This document shows positions 35,200 to 47,577 of a stretch of 64,000 nucleotides of DNA, piece after piece. Source of the stretch: Nymphaea colorata. Lineage: Eukaryota > Streptophyta > Magnoliopsida > Nymphaeales > Nymphaeaceae. The notes below the pieces were generated by a model. It worked only from the letters and a program-made list of their open reading frames with translations. It ran no database searches and was not told the origin of the DNA. How positions within the stretch are numbered: the first letter of the stretch is position 1; every line of letters starts with the position of its first letter. Location: contig NC_045139.1 of the NCBI RefSeq assembly GCF_008831285.2, forward strand, positions 14,180,354-14,244,353, given 5' to 3'. The position numbers were made by a program, and so were the translations under genes.

Positions 35200-36488
35200 G
35201 TCTTTGGAGTTTTAGATCTGATCTTCATTCGGTTACGAACTTGATTGCGCCTTTGGCTACGGATGGAAGAATCACTTTTGCTTCCTCAACTTAGGTGTTC
35301 CTGGAACGCATGCTCTCGATGGAGACAAATTTCCAGTTTGTCAGCTTGGGCTAACCTCCTACACTATTTCTAAAAAATAAAAAACTGCAAGACCAATTAC
35401 ATCAAGGTTAGTTTTGTGTTGATATGTAAAATAATTATGCGAGTATTTTTTTTTTCTTTATTAATGCTAGAAAGTTGTTAAAAGGCAAGCCTACCCACTA
35501 ACAAGTTAATTATATGTAAAATAATTGTTTCAGTACTTTTTTTTCTTGATTAGTGCTAGAAAGTAATTAAACGGCACGGACATAGTTAACAAGTATATTG
35601 TCATCTCATGTTTTAGAGCGTAAAATGGCAAAAGTCTACAGGTTTGATAATTATGATTGCCAAAAATCTTATTACAGATTTTTTTAGTAACCATGAAATA
35701 AAGGCAAGTATGACTTTAACAATATCAAAATGTAACTTTGAGTATTAGTTAGGGCAGCGGAACCCTGCCGTAAGAGGTCGAGGAAGAATAGTTACGAAAG
35801 TTATAAGAGTTGTGAAAGGAAAAACATGAGAAACCTCTCTTTGTAGCATTCGAGTACACTTTTCATGAAATGGGATAAAATGGTCATTTTACTCGGGTCA
35901 GTGGTTATCCATGTTTTTTTTCTCAATGCCATTAGAATCAGTCTTCAAATTGAGTTTTGTTTCTCAGAAAAAATCTGCCAAATAAACCAAACTAAATACG
36001 AATAACTTTTCCGATTTGATATTTTCTGAAAGAAATTGAAACAATACCAGAAACCCAGAACTGATTTTAATAATACTGCTTCCGAAGCCTAAAAGAAAAA
36101 AAAATATTATTCCACAAGATACGAACAAGAAAGGCATATGATATAGCACCCATTGCAATTTCACGTCCATCACAGTAAGCACACTCCACCAAACAAACTT
36201 CAAGATGCAACTCAACAGATGATTATTGCATTGATTACTGAATCATTAGAACTAGACACATGGCCTCCGCCTGAAAGAAACATTCCCCAAACAAATTCTT
36301 TACAAGGATTATAGATGCATTGCTGAAACCAGCATTTCAGCTTCCTTAAGTAACTAAAGGAGAAAAGCAAAGCTTCAACCACTGCATAAAACGAAGGTTG
36401 ATCCCTGCGAAACTCATCCACACAAAATATTCCAATTTGAAGCAATACAAAATTGCAGAACAAGTATCAGTCATTTGATTATGAATCT

Positions 36489-39400
36489 TCATGGACCACG
36501 TCGTGGCCCGAAACAGAGGCAACCACGTGCCTCACCTTCGGGTATCATGCCCCCACCTTTGCTTGTGTCAATCGCTTCGAGCATCCTCACAACCTCATCC
36601 ATATCAGGCCGTTTGTCAGGGTTTGCATCCCAGCATTTTTTCATTATAGTGGCCAACGAGCTTGGGCAGCACCGTGGGACCTCTGGTCTCAAATTCTGTC
36701 AAAATTTGTACAGACTATATGAATTTGCACCATCCTTCCCATATGCACGTGAAAATGAAACTGCTAACTAAACAATCAAGTTCCACACGGAACAGTGAAC
36801 AAAGCACCATTTAACAACCCAAAATACTACCCGCAATCTCTCTCGCTCGCAAATCCATGCATGCATATAGAGAAAACATACTTTTGGAACTAGTCTCAGA
36901 CACAGATCTACAACAGAGCAAGCAGACAAACCTGACACACTATGGCAGAAGAGACTTTGGCAAAACTAGGATCAGAGTAAGACAGTAAATCTCCCACAAG
37001 CAGAATAAGGTGCATAAATTCTTGTAGAGAAAAACATAGTTTCCAAACTAGTCTTGGACATTTGTAGCAGAGCAAGTAGACAAACCTGGCGCACAACAGC
37101 AGAAGAAACTTCTGCGAAGCTTAGATCAGGGTAAGGCATTTCACAACAGTAAATCTCCCATAAGCAGATACCAAAGCTGTACACGTCACATTTTCTGTTG
37201 TAGGGTTGGCCATTTAGGACCTGTGCAATGATAAATATAATATTTAAAAATTTAAATGCATTGAATCGTTAGCACACGTCAATTTGCAAAAAAGAATTCC
37301 ATGAATCAGCTTATGACTAAAGCAAATATTACATGGATGGAATCACCTTTCAAACTGTCTTATCCTCTAAAAAAACGTTTTTTGTCCAAACAAATTCCAC
37401 AAATGATTTGTGGACTGTTCTAAATGTTGGCTGCTGGTGATGAAGAAATGTGCCAGGACTTTGAGCATTTCTTCCCACTACAAGCTACTGATTATATTTT
37501 CATGGTCCCTTTTTAGACAGAGTACCAGTTGAACAGAACATCAATGCAAAAGGATGGAACAACATGATAACAAAATGACATCACATTGTAGTCGTTCTGT
37601 GTATCCTGATAATCATTCTCCTATTAAAATCAATCATCCCATTGTCGTTTGCCCTGAATGCTCTGTGATCCCCAACCAGTCACAGCTCAGTTCAACAACA
37701 TGGACTGCGTTGTTCAGTTCTGGTATCTTGGTCATATAGGCCCTTACCTGCATGAGGTTCACCCAGTTTCATCCTTCTCTAACGTCAGACACTTCTACAT
37801 CCTCTCTAGCATCACAAACAGATACAGCCTTCCAGTCGTATATCACTTTTATGTCTTTTGGTTTCTAATGTCTATCTTAAATCTATTCCCAGCCAGATTG
37901 AGTGTGCCAATGCCCTTTTTAAGTTGTGCGTGTTACAGACAGTAAATGTTCAACTTCAACCATGCATATATTTTTGTATATGCGAAAGGTGCCATGTTCG
38001 ATATTTAAAATTTAATTATTGCCTTAAAGAATGAGCCTGAATATAAGATATTTTGAGATTACTTGGTATAGATTAGATACAACAAAAAACATTTTCATGA
38101 TGCGGCTGAGAATACAGAGGCTCGATAAAATTTATGGAACATATAATGTGGATTTTAGATACTAGGAACAGTGTATGACACACAAACTAAAGAATCCACG
38201 TTCCTTCTAGTTTAAGAAACTTGCTTCTGGATGTCTGGAACATAAAAGTTACATGCTATCTAAGAAAAACACGTGCTATAAATGCAGTCACAGATATCCT
38301 TCGTGCAAATTAATACTTAATGGGGATCTCTAGCTTGCTGTCACTTGCTACTGAATATCCCTCCAGATATTCAGAATCATTAAGCAAACATTTTTTGGAT
38401 TCAAGCTCCACAGACAACCACTATCTCAGAACACCGTCCAAGAGATTTAGATGACTACTTAAAGCAACCAAATGAGAGCTTCAAAAGAGTTTTAAAAAAC
38501 TACTTAATGGAAATAAAAATATTACTATCTTAATTAAAACCCAAGTGAATGAGAGGGATGCAAATCATCAAAGAAAATAGTTGCATACCTCAGGAGCCAT
38601 GTAACCAAGAGTACCAGTTTCACCGGTCATATCTTTGGGGTTTTGTGCTTCAACACGAGCAACACCAAAGTCAGCGATTTTAAGAGTTCTTGATGAATCA
38701 AGCAACATATTTTCAGTCTTAACATCACGGTGTACAATCTTCCTAGAATGGAGATAACTAAGCCTGAAATACAAGGTAAATAAAACACCTATTTTTACAA
38801 CAATAAATGAGGAAATTCATAAAACTTTTAAGATGCATGGGATGACGGGATAGCAACCAACCCTCTTGAAAGATCCAACGCAATCTGGATTACGACCTTA
38901 AATGCAAGTTTTCTGCGTCTATTTTTTATAAGATACTGTTTCAAAGTTCCAGCAGGCAGATATTCCACAACCACACAGCATGCTCTTGCTGGAATTGTTT
39001 CATGAAAATTATTTGAACAGCTTCTTGCAGGAATCTTCAGTTCCGAAGTGCCCATTGATGCCCCAACAAACTACATAATGCAAATGAAGGCTACACAGTC
39101 AATAATTAAAAAAAGATCATCTAAATGCACTTACCATTCTCTAGAGAAGAACTTGTTCGATAAGTTCAGAACATGCTAATGGCACATAATAACAATAAAA
39201 AAGAAGATTGAGCAGATTCATTATATGGGAAATTGCAACCTTCGTTACATTTGGGTGGTCAAGCTTATGCCAGACAGCAACTTCCTGCTTAAATGATGCT
39301 CGAAGAGCAGCAGTTTCAGCCTCATTGGAAAGACCATCTTCTCCCCAGTCCAACAGCTTCACTGTAGCACAAAGTCAGATTGGATGTGAGGCACTCTCCG

Positions 39401-41185
39401 ATGCACATTCATGTAGTTAGGTGCACAAGACAAGTTGTGTTCGACTAGGATGAGTTTAACCCAGCTGCAGCCAGCTACCACATGAGTTGACATGTCATGT
39501 AAAATTATTATTTTCATTTAGAGTTCGTTTAATTTTCATGGCTATCCTAATTAGTCATAGTCTCATAGATAAATAGGCCCCTGATTTATTAGTATTATTA
39601 AAAATACCTGTTACATAGTTAAGACATTAGGTTACTTCGTCCAAAGTTAGGCTCTCTTGTTTAAAAGTTAAAGCATAAGTATGCTTATGAATTAGAAGGC
39701 AGGGGTGTATATGTCAATGGCCAACAATACAGGGGTTTATTAGAAAAAAGGTCCTTATTTATCGAAAAAAAAATGGTAAAAAAGCTCCTTTACTTACCAG
39801 AAAAAAAAGCATGGTTGTTGAGATTTTGAACTCACCAACACACACATGAAAAAAGATGTAGTGTTTGCAATATAAAGCAATATGATTTTCAAACAGTTAC
39901 TACGCAGCACAAATGACTCACCTCCCATTAAGCCTTGCAAGAGTTCTATCACAGAATAAGTGTCAATCTGCAGGTCCTATGACTTGAATGCCAGTTTTAT
40001 GCTTTATGAAGGAAATGGAGTGTTCATGAACATATTAGTCTTGTCTAACACACAGGCTAGCAATCCTTTTTAACGAAATATTGTTTCAGACAGTTTCAAT
40101 TTTCAAATTAAAAAAAAAAAATCTCTCTTCAATGTTCCAACAAGATTATCATATCACGTATCTGTCTCTGAAAATAGAAACAAGAAAAATGGCACAAAGG
40201 GAATCAGGGGTAAATTGTTTTGGGGACATGTTCCTAAAATCCTTGACTCCAGGAGCCTATGTTGTTGGAAAGTACTGCAAGGAAGAATATAGACCACAAG
40301 CTTGCTTCACCATGTGAACAACGACCCACAGGTAAGGAACAAAATCTCCATTAGCGACATGAAATCAGCAATCTAGCGGGACATTTGAATTATTTACTTA
40401 TTCGTGTTAGAGAAGGTGACCTCCACCTGCTAAACCACATCAATTAACATGTATCAAATTGCCAAAGCTGCAATCTAAGTCATAAAGGCACTTCAGTAGT
40501 TCAATTGAACTCCTATCTCGACAAATTATTTGCAGTAATGCCTACAATTTGTCCAATTAAATAACACATAGATATCAGATAGTGCAAGATTGGCACCAAT
40601 AATATGTAAACTGATCACTAACCACTTGCATGAAATCAAATAAAAATATGAGGCCTACATGGATACGAAATTCCACAGATACATAAATGAATTGACAAAA
40701 GAATCATGAAATTCCACCAATCCACCCATGATCATAAGATCAATAAATCTGATACAAGCTAACGAAAAAATGGTACGTAGACCAATTAGCACGGAAGAAC
40801 AATTAGAAGAATTAATCAAACAAGTGACCAAATTACCTGCCACGTCTTGTCCATCATAAACACCCCGATAAACTGTTCCATAAGTGCCATGTGCAATAAC
40901 ACTTTTTACGTCCAATTTCGACAAATCAATCTCCCACTCCGCCCGGGGTCTCTGTGCTTCCTTATCCTTAGACCAAACCCTGCTCATATGCTTCTCCAAT
41001 TGATAATCCAAACTCTTCAGATCAATCTGATCAGCCCTGAAGAACGTTTCCCTACTTCCTAAACTTCTCGAGCCCGCATCTTTGGACAAAAGACCCATCA
41101 TTCCACCACCTTCGCCAAAACCTTTTCCATTCCTCTCACCATTCGTGACCTCAATCACTCTCCCAACCTTCGAGTCGGTATCCAT
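36489..41185 (-). CDS. Raf-like (MAPKKK group C) serine/threonine protein kinase
   Basis: A soluble kinase with an N-terminal extension. Exons on the minus strand: 41185-40837, 39361-39240, 39070-38862, 38763-38589, 37220-37086 and 36695-36489. They total 1197 nt, or 398 aa plus stop. The kinase domain shows the Gly-rich loop AHGTYGTVYRG (98-108), the ATP-binding Lys118 in VKLLDWG, the catalytic loop HRDVKTEN (238-245, Asp240), the metal-binding DFG (258-260) and GYMAPEV. The catalytic core is intact. Before it sits the conserved FFRADQIDLKSLDYQLEKH. The tail has GGGMIPEGEARG and a CLCF pair of cysteines before GPRRGP. From memory this is the At3g22750/At4g14780/At5g50000 group; substrates are not known. 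An in-frame ATG lies 36 nt upstream (41221), so the start is not certain. Intron 5 contains a decayed copy of half of exon 5. Confidence 0.94.
36867..37004 (-). pseudogene. Decayed duplicate of kinase exon 5 (3' half) inside intron 5
   Basis: Aligns with 37022-37168, which contains the 3' half of real exon 5 plus its 5' splice site and the start of the intron. The copy keeps a readable tail DPSFAKVSSAIVCQ, against DLSFAEVSSAVVRQ in the real exon. It also keeps the GT donor and the next bases, GTTTGTCT. It has lost 10 nt near the middle (between GTAAG and ACAGT on the plus strand), so it could not be read in frame throughout. Confidence 0.85.
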
Positions 41186-41960
41186 ATTGTCGAAAACAAC
41201 CCAATTCAGAAAACTAATCAAAACCCAAAACCAAACCCCCGAAAGGATCGAACACTAGGGAGACCAAAAGCACAAAAAAAGGAAAGACCAACCAAAAGAT
41301 GCTGAGGCAATTAATCAGAATCCCTGTACAAGATCACCACTAAAACTACAGACAACCAACCAAATAAACCCCACTCCCACAAGAACTAGCAACCTAAATC
41401 ACCCCAATTCCCAAGAGAAATATTCAGCAAGGTAATCTTCCCACCCAACCTCAGACGACAAATAACGTCAGAACCTTCCCACTAAGAACCAAAAGAATCA
41501 AAGGAGAAGAAAATTAAACTACGGAGAAAAAATTAAACCCCAGCAGAAAAATTTCGAGCAACCAAAGGACCGTAGCAGATTGAACAACTCTCAAGAGAAA
41601 AGAAATAATCGAGAATCCCCCAAGATTCTCGTCGAAGACGAGTGAACTAGGACTCCCTTTTTGTCAATCCTGAGCCATCAAGCGTGCGCCATAAAGAGAG
41701 AGAGAGAAAGGACGTCACCGAGAAACCGATGACGATAGAAAAGAAGACGAAGAATATGAAATCTGTGGAGTGAAATCAAAAGGAGTCTCGGGGGGGAAAA
41801 AAGAACCGGTCTACCGTATCGATGGAATGGAATGATTCCACAGTGAGAGAGAAGGAATCATAAAGAGAGAAAAGGGGGAGAGAGTAAATTCCCATGGAAA
41901 GAAAGCCCGAGACGAGAGGTACAGGATCCTTCCTTTTCCGTCCAACCGTTGAGAAGCAAG
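41186..41960 (-). promoter_or_regulatory. Leader and promoter region of the Raf-like kinase
   Basis: Upstream of the kinase start. The region is rich in A and in GAGA-type purine runs (for example 41695-41710 and 41845-41885). It could contain a long untranslated leader, but no splice pair or TATA box can be fixed with confidence. Confidence 0.3.
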
Positions 41961-44075
41961 CCCTAAGCGTCTAAATCATCAACGAACGCCGACATCCTGA
42001 CCCCGTGGCTTTTGACCGTTCGCCTTCCCTCGCCGCGCCGGCGCCGTCCTCCGCTCAGGTTGTGGAGTCATTCTTTGGCTGCCAATCACGTGTTTGAAAC
42101 TTTGAATACCGACTCATCCTTCGGCCTGAAATTAAATTAACTCGGATCTACATTTTCAATTCTCAAATGAGAAAACAAAATTTTCTATTAAGGAGTTAAT
42201 TTATAAAAGCAAGTATTCAGATGAAGAGTGACAGTCGGTGTAGCGACTTGATACGTTGTCACAGTATTATTTTCGCGTATTAAATGCATTTATCAAAATC
42301 AGAAGCAACCTCGAACTTGCGTGAGAGAGTGTTCAACAGGTGAGAAAATTTCACCTGCCCTTAAAAGATGGTTAAATTTTCTGGATAATAAGATAGGATC
42401 AGTTCTAGTAAGCAGAGGAGACCAGTTCAAACATAAACCTTACGCTCCTAAAACTAACGCTCAGATTTTGAAGATAAATAGACTTTTTTTTAATCCCCCA
42501 CTAAAATATACCCTAACAAGAGTTTTTGAAAAAAAAAAAAAGAGGGGAGCCTGTTATTTTCAAATCATTTTTTTAATGCTAAAAGAGCCTAAATATTTCC
42601 AATAAGATAAAGTTCCTAAACATTTGTACCGATCATAAACAAAATTTTAATAGCATGCATATTTTGACAATGTTTTTATAATTTTTCAATAATAAAATGT
42701 TGACATCTTATAGAACATGGGGCATCTATAGAGGCTTTTAAAGAACTAAAGTTCTCTCACCCTAAGCTTATTTTTGGTGCTTTGAGGTGACATCTTTATT
42801 GTTGCACTTTAACTTGTATATTTGCATTCCTCTTTTGCAGCACAAAAAGTTAGATTATAGAGGCCGATACTGACAGTCTATCAAGCCTCTAAAAAGAGAA
42901 CGTTTGCATTCCTGATTGAACATGAGCACAAGCAGATATGGCAATTAACATTTGCAGCCAAAATGATGCATAGTTACCTTTTAGGAGCAAATGGGTCATT
43001 TTTGTACTTGCTTCAACTAAGTTTGGCACATATATTTAATTCATGCTAAAAGTTTGGTGGAACTTATTTATTTGTTGTTCGACCTGCTGAGTGGGTTAGG
43101 AGGATGGTAGGTCCCGGTCCAACCTTATGTACTTAAGAACTAGTCCAGCCCAATTAGTATGAGCTTATGTAAATGAGAAGAATATTTCATAGTGCACAAT
43201 GTAAAAAAATGTAAAAAAGTACATGTAAAATGCAAAAGTTTAGTTTAAGCTATATATAAAAAAATTGAAAATTTATATTCCAGTTCATTTATTCTTCATT
43301 TCTTAATAAATAAAGAAATTCTCTTTTCCTAACATGACGACTATTTCTATTTGGTTCAAATAATAATACTATTCTGCTCAATTTCTTCATTTTTGCTAAA
43401 TGAGTGTGGCATATGCAGTGACTATTAGAAATGTCAATAAAGGCTGTTGGCCCTAATTTGGTGCTTTCTGGAAATTTTTGTTATTTATTCTCCAAAAAGG
43501 TTTGGAAAAAAAAAAGTTGCCTAAATGGCAATTTGATGGTATTGGTCATGACAATATAACTTTCGAGTATGAAGGCAGGTGAATTTATACTCACATTAGA
43601 ATCATGTCATTTTCTCGTCATCAAATTGAAGAAATTCCAACCGGTCTTTTGACACTCGGCATCAAATAAAATTGACCATGTTCCTGAACCGGTGAATCGG
43701 CTGATTCAGCGAATCGGTTGTGATTATTAAAAAATAATTTTTAAATTGTTAAAATATTTGAAAAACAATTATAATTTCTTAAATTGGTCATTGAAACAAT
43801 CGAGATAAACTGATTCAGGCCAAACTATTAGAACGGCTAAGAATGAGAAGCGGGATATGTTTATAGAAATTATGCAAGCAGAAAGGGAATATATAAGTGA
43901 CATAATAGCTAAAAAAAAGTGAAATAAACAAAAGGAGTGAAGAGTAAGATAAGCATGAATAATCACATCATAATGGCATGCAAAGCACCAAGAACCGTAA
44001 AAATATAGATATAAGACAACAGAAAAAACGAAAATAACTATTAGAAAATAGATGAGAAACGAGTTTTTTTAAAGG

Positions 44076-44212
44076 TTCATTTGGTAATTACAACAAGTTG
44101 TTATGTTCCATGAATCTAGTTCAACGATTATGATTAATGTTATTATGGTCCATGAATCCATCTCGGGATATAATTATGAGACAATAAAAGTATTATTATT
44201 ACCAAACATGCT
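44076..44212. mobile_element. MITE-like fold-back, CATTTGGTAAT ends
   Basis: Left end TTCATTTGGTAATTACAAC; right end ATTATTACCAAACATGC, the reverse complement of GCATGTTTGGTAATAAT. Such TTTGGTA ends are typical of small plant hAT-type elements. Target duplications are not clear. Confidence 0.45.
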
Positions 44213-44706
44213 TTAAATTTCTCAGTTTTTCTTCTCCCATACTTTTGGTTTGGTCTCTCTCTTCCTACCAAAATAAATGGAGTACAACAATTGTGGTCTA
44301 ACATTTTAAATTTTAAAGAGGGAGAGAGAAAAAAGGAGGAGAGATTTCAAAGGGAGAAGTTAGAATTTTCTTTCAAATTGAAGGGATTTAAAGAAAAATA
44401 TTTCTTTTTTTTTTTTTAACAAAAGAAACCTTTGACCAGGCTAAATATTTAAAAAACTAATTGTCATTTACTAGACTAGAAAGCAGTTCGTTCACACTAT
44501 CAAGTCTTTATTTAATTCGGACCTCCTTTCACGCGGAGCACATCATTGAGGAATAGGATTCCAATAATTTGAATAAATCGATCGCATTTGAATCAATTGA
44601 CAACGCCGGTGGATCTACAGATAGTATCTGCAAGATAAGCTAGTAGATTTTCTGAAAGGTCAAACAACACGCACATATATAATTTTCAAACTTTAGAATT
44701 ATAAGA

Positions 44707-44812
44707 GGCAGTTTGACATTAGGAACAGGGTGGGAGTGTTTTATGAATTTGCTTAGCATTTTTAAATGCTAATGCGGTCATATGTTCCTAATACCAAACG
44801 ACCCCTAACATA
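44707..44812. mobile_element. MITE-like fold-back element
   Basis: The left end GGCAGTTTGACATTAGGAAC pairs with the right end GTTCCTAATACCAAACGACC. The centre is an inverted repeat, TTAGCATTT-TT-AAATGCTAA. The whole segment can fold on itself over about 100 nt. No coding capacity. Confidence 0.6.
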
Positions 44813-45178
44813 CAAGGAACCATAACCAAGAAAATAATAAGAGGAAGTAAGATCTAAGTGATTTTGTGCATTTGATTGGAACAGCGGCTGATAGGCAGCT
44901 AGTTGCTGATAGCATCTCGGAAACATGTCAAAAAACTATAGTAGTAGGAGAATGACCTTAGAAGTTGTATTTCTCATGGGAACAACAAAGTCCCTTAGCC
45001 TAGCATGGTCTCCTCCAAGTAAAATGGGGGAAAAAAAAAAGTAGGACAAAGCTTGTTTGTCTGCTTATAAGTGGACCAAGTTATTTTATACTTTAAGCCA
45101 ACTTACAATCAAGTGAAATTTTGAAGGCAACTACATCTACAACCTGAAACTTAGTTGCATTCTAGATGGTATGAAACC

Positions 45179-45360
45179 CAGTGGCAACGATAGAGTCAGA
45201 AATTTTTTGTTAAGAGACATGAGTAATAAATTTTTTCTTTTTAAGAGACATCAATAAATGAAAAAAAAAATGTTTTAACGCGTCAATGTAAAAAAAAAGT
45301 ACTTTTGTGGTTTCGTGTAGGCAATTGCCCACACCGTGTGGCCTCCGCCCCTGCGCAGTG
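45179..45360. mobile_element. Possible small transposon with GGCGGAGGCC-type end
   Basis: The left end CAGTGGCAACGATAGAGTC and the right end GGCCTCCGCCCCTGCGCAGTG are degenerate inverted copies (CAGGGGCGGAGGCCAC read from the right). The interior is T-rich and A-rich. Ends of the CAGGGGCGGAGCCA kind recur in many plant genomes; the class is not certain. Confidence 0.35.
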
Positions 45361-46610
45361 ACTTCAAGAATCTACAATTTATTCAAGCGAGGAAGAAATA
45401 TAAAATTTTGGTGGTGCGAATGCCGGCAACTTGCGAGTGCACTCTTGCCTAACATTCTTTGCTTGCACTCAATCAAAAGTTGGCCGAGTTGCATTGCTTG
45501 AGGGCAACGGCTTTGTCTTCACATAATTTGTCAAGAATTTTGGAGCACACATGCACTCACTAAGTTGACATTGGCATCCCCAGTTGCAATCGACCATTTA
45601 ATGGAAGCAATGGAGCCCGCCGGTCAATCCGATCCGCATTGCTGGTTTTTGAGACATGGCGTAGCTTGTGTCTCGGAAAGGCTGCGAAATGAGCCAACTT
45701 GGCTCATGAAATTGGTCGGTCGCAGCCACAAAAACAGGTCTAGAGAGCCAAGTTTGGCTCGGTTCACAGCTAGAATTCACAAGGAATGCTGGGGTTTTGG
45801 CTTCACATGCATCGATTTCATGTGCTATAGAAGCCCTTTGAAGCCATTTTTAAAGGGTCTAAGCTGCTTTGGGATTTGAGTGGACCCATACCGCACCCAT
45901 CAACTAAAATGTTATACTATCATAGTTTTCGGTCCAACAAAGTAGCGGGCACAAGAATCAAACTAACAAACAGGCTCTCTTCGGTCCACTAGCTGGACCA
46001 GCTACGCGACACCTCACTGAATATTTGATAGCCTTAGTTGTCAGTGTCGTTAACATTGTTCCAATCAACCCTTAACAGATAATTAGGTTTTGTGCCCTCT
46101 TCCATTTCCAAAATCAATTTAAATTATTTTTAAATTTATAAAATAGAAAAGTAAGACGATGCCGAAGAATTGGGAAACTATGCGAATCAACCGATACGCC
46201 ATACTGGTTATCAAACCGATACAGAAGTAATAAATACCGATATTTCTAATCACGCTGGTTACGAGGTGGACCCTGGATTTTTTGTCGGGTATGGACTAGG
46301 CTTGAAGAAAGAGGGTGATATCACAAACTCGATAGTCTACCTCATGCTTGAACCGGACGTGCAGTGCAGCTGGTCTCCTACCTACATACACGCCGTCCAC
46401 ATCTCCCGTTGGCTTCATATTGAAAAATTATGTTGGAGTCTCTCTCTCTCTCTTTCTCTCACGCACACACAGTGAGAAACCGTGGACTTTAGTTTGGATG
46501 GGAAGACTTTATCACTAACTTTTGTGTTGTTTGGTTTCTTGCTTCTGCAAATTAGTCGGATCCAGAACAGTTAAATGCATGGGAAATCAATGTGAATATA
46601 TAATGCTTTG

Positions 46611-46690
46611 AGGGGCATAGCATAGTTGGTCGGACCGATAGGTCTGTAGAAGCAGGATCATCAATTCAACTCCTGTTAGGATTACTCTAA
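46611..46690 (+). repeat. tRNA-derived SINE-like fragment
   Basis: TAGCATAGTTGG fits the RNA polymerase III A box (TRGYNNARNNGG). About 40 nt later, AATTCAACTCC resembles a B box (GGTTCRANYCC) with its first bases changed. It cannot fold as an intact tRNA. It ends about 25 nt before the Copia LTR. Confidence 0.4.
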
Positions 46691-46712
46691 ACTACAAATG
46701 GTGAATGCACTG

Positions 46713-47015
46713 TGTTAGACGTTACACAAATCAGCATCGTGATTTCAGGAAGAAGATCAGAAATCAGCAACGTCGTGATTTCAGGAAAGGATTGAGCCAG
46801 ATTGAGATGTGATCTTGCCTTATCCCGTTGGTGATTTCCTACCTTATCATCTTGTTGTATATTCGAGTAAATAGGGAAGATGAGCACTGAATGTTGTATA
46901 AATACCTTACGATTGGTAAGGCTTCAATATAGTTTTTGGAATGAAGAATTCATTCGTCTTCACTTTCTCCCTCTCTTCTTCGTCTTCACTCCTTTCTTGT
47001 TTCTACCATTTAATA
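46713..47015 (+). repeat. Left LTR of the Copia element
   Basis: Starts TGTTAGACGTTACAC and ends CCATTTAATA, 303 bp. It is followed at once by the primer-binding site. It contains a TATA box, TATAAATA, at 46897-46904. Only one base differs from the right LTR (TTTCTACC here, TTTATACC there). Confidence 0.95.
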
Positions 47016-47028
47016 TGGTATCAGAGCC
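47016..47028 (+). other. Primer-binding site (initiator Met tRNA)
   Basis: TGGTATCAGAGCC directly follows the left LTR and is complementary to the 3' end of plant initiator methionine tRNA, as in most plant Copia elements. Confidence 0.95.
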
Positions 47029-47577
47029 AGCTGCTCTAGAGTTTTGTCGTTCCCGTTGAATCTGTCGCTGTTGACAGATTGGGAAGTAACCCGACTGTAA
47101 TCAGTCGGAGTGGTATTGCTGAACAGAGGAAGACTGGTTGCTAACGGAAAAGGGATCGGCTGGCGTTCTCAACTCCGGCCAACTTAACCGGCGAGCAAGG
47201 AGTCAAAACAATCGTCTGCATCTGAGGAACAAATCTGTGAAATCTCATTTTCTTTTAAGCTATGGGTGGAGCACAATCAACCTTTGAAGCACCGCCTTGT
47301 CTGCAACGAGCCCCTGCTACAGTCTCTCGCTTTTTCTAAATCCTTGGCGTTGCTTCCACCGGAAGTTCTTCACTAAGCTTTTTGGACGACCAACATCCTC
47401 CAAGCACCACGTTTCCAACAAAATGGTGCTCGGGCGGAATCGTTGCTAGTGCCAGTCGAATTTGGTCTTTTTCGGCTGCCCCTCCTTGCTGCATTTTCAG
47501 GGTTCTCTATTGCATCCCCTGTTTTGCTTCATTGTTGTTCTCAACCAACAATTAAGCTTGTTGCTTGCACTGGTTTC

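Larger units (their letters stand above)
32412..36488. other. Intergenic region rich in repeats
   Basis: About 4 kb between the HMT promoter and the kinase stop codon. It holds a dispersed repeat copy (32921-33260), an AC/TC microsatellite (34168-34217), a 34-bp tandem repeat (34703-34770), a 62-bp minisatellite (34909-35199) and a diverged 90-bp tandem duplication (about 35420-35590). The right end is probably the kinase 3' untranslated region. No gene is recognised. Confidence 0.6.
41961..46610. other. Intergenic region with small transposon-like elements
   Basis: About 4.6 kb, AT-rich and without a recognisable gene. It contains three inverted-repeat-like elements described separately (about 44076-44212, 44707-44812 and 45179-45360). 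Open frames such as 42321-42605 and 45565-45879 on the plus strand have no family features. Confidence 0.55.

Noticed and set aside
40081-40317. 78-codon plus-strand frame in kinase intron 1
   Set aside because: No known motif; it lies inside a long intron with no other sign of a nested gene.
45565-45879. 104-codon plus-strand frame
   Set aside because: No family features, and it lies in a transposon-rich gap.
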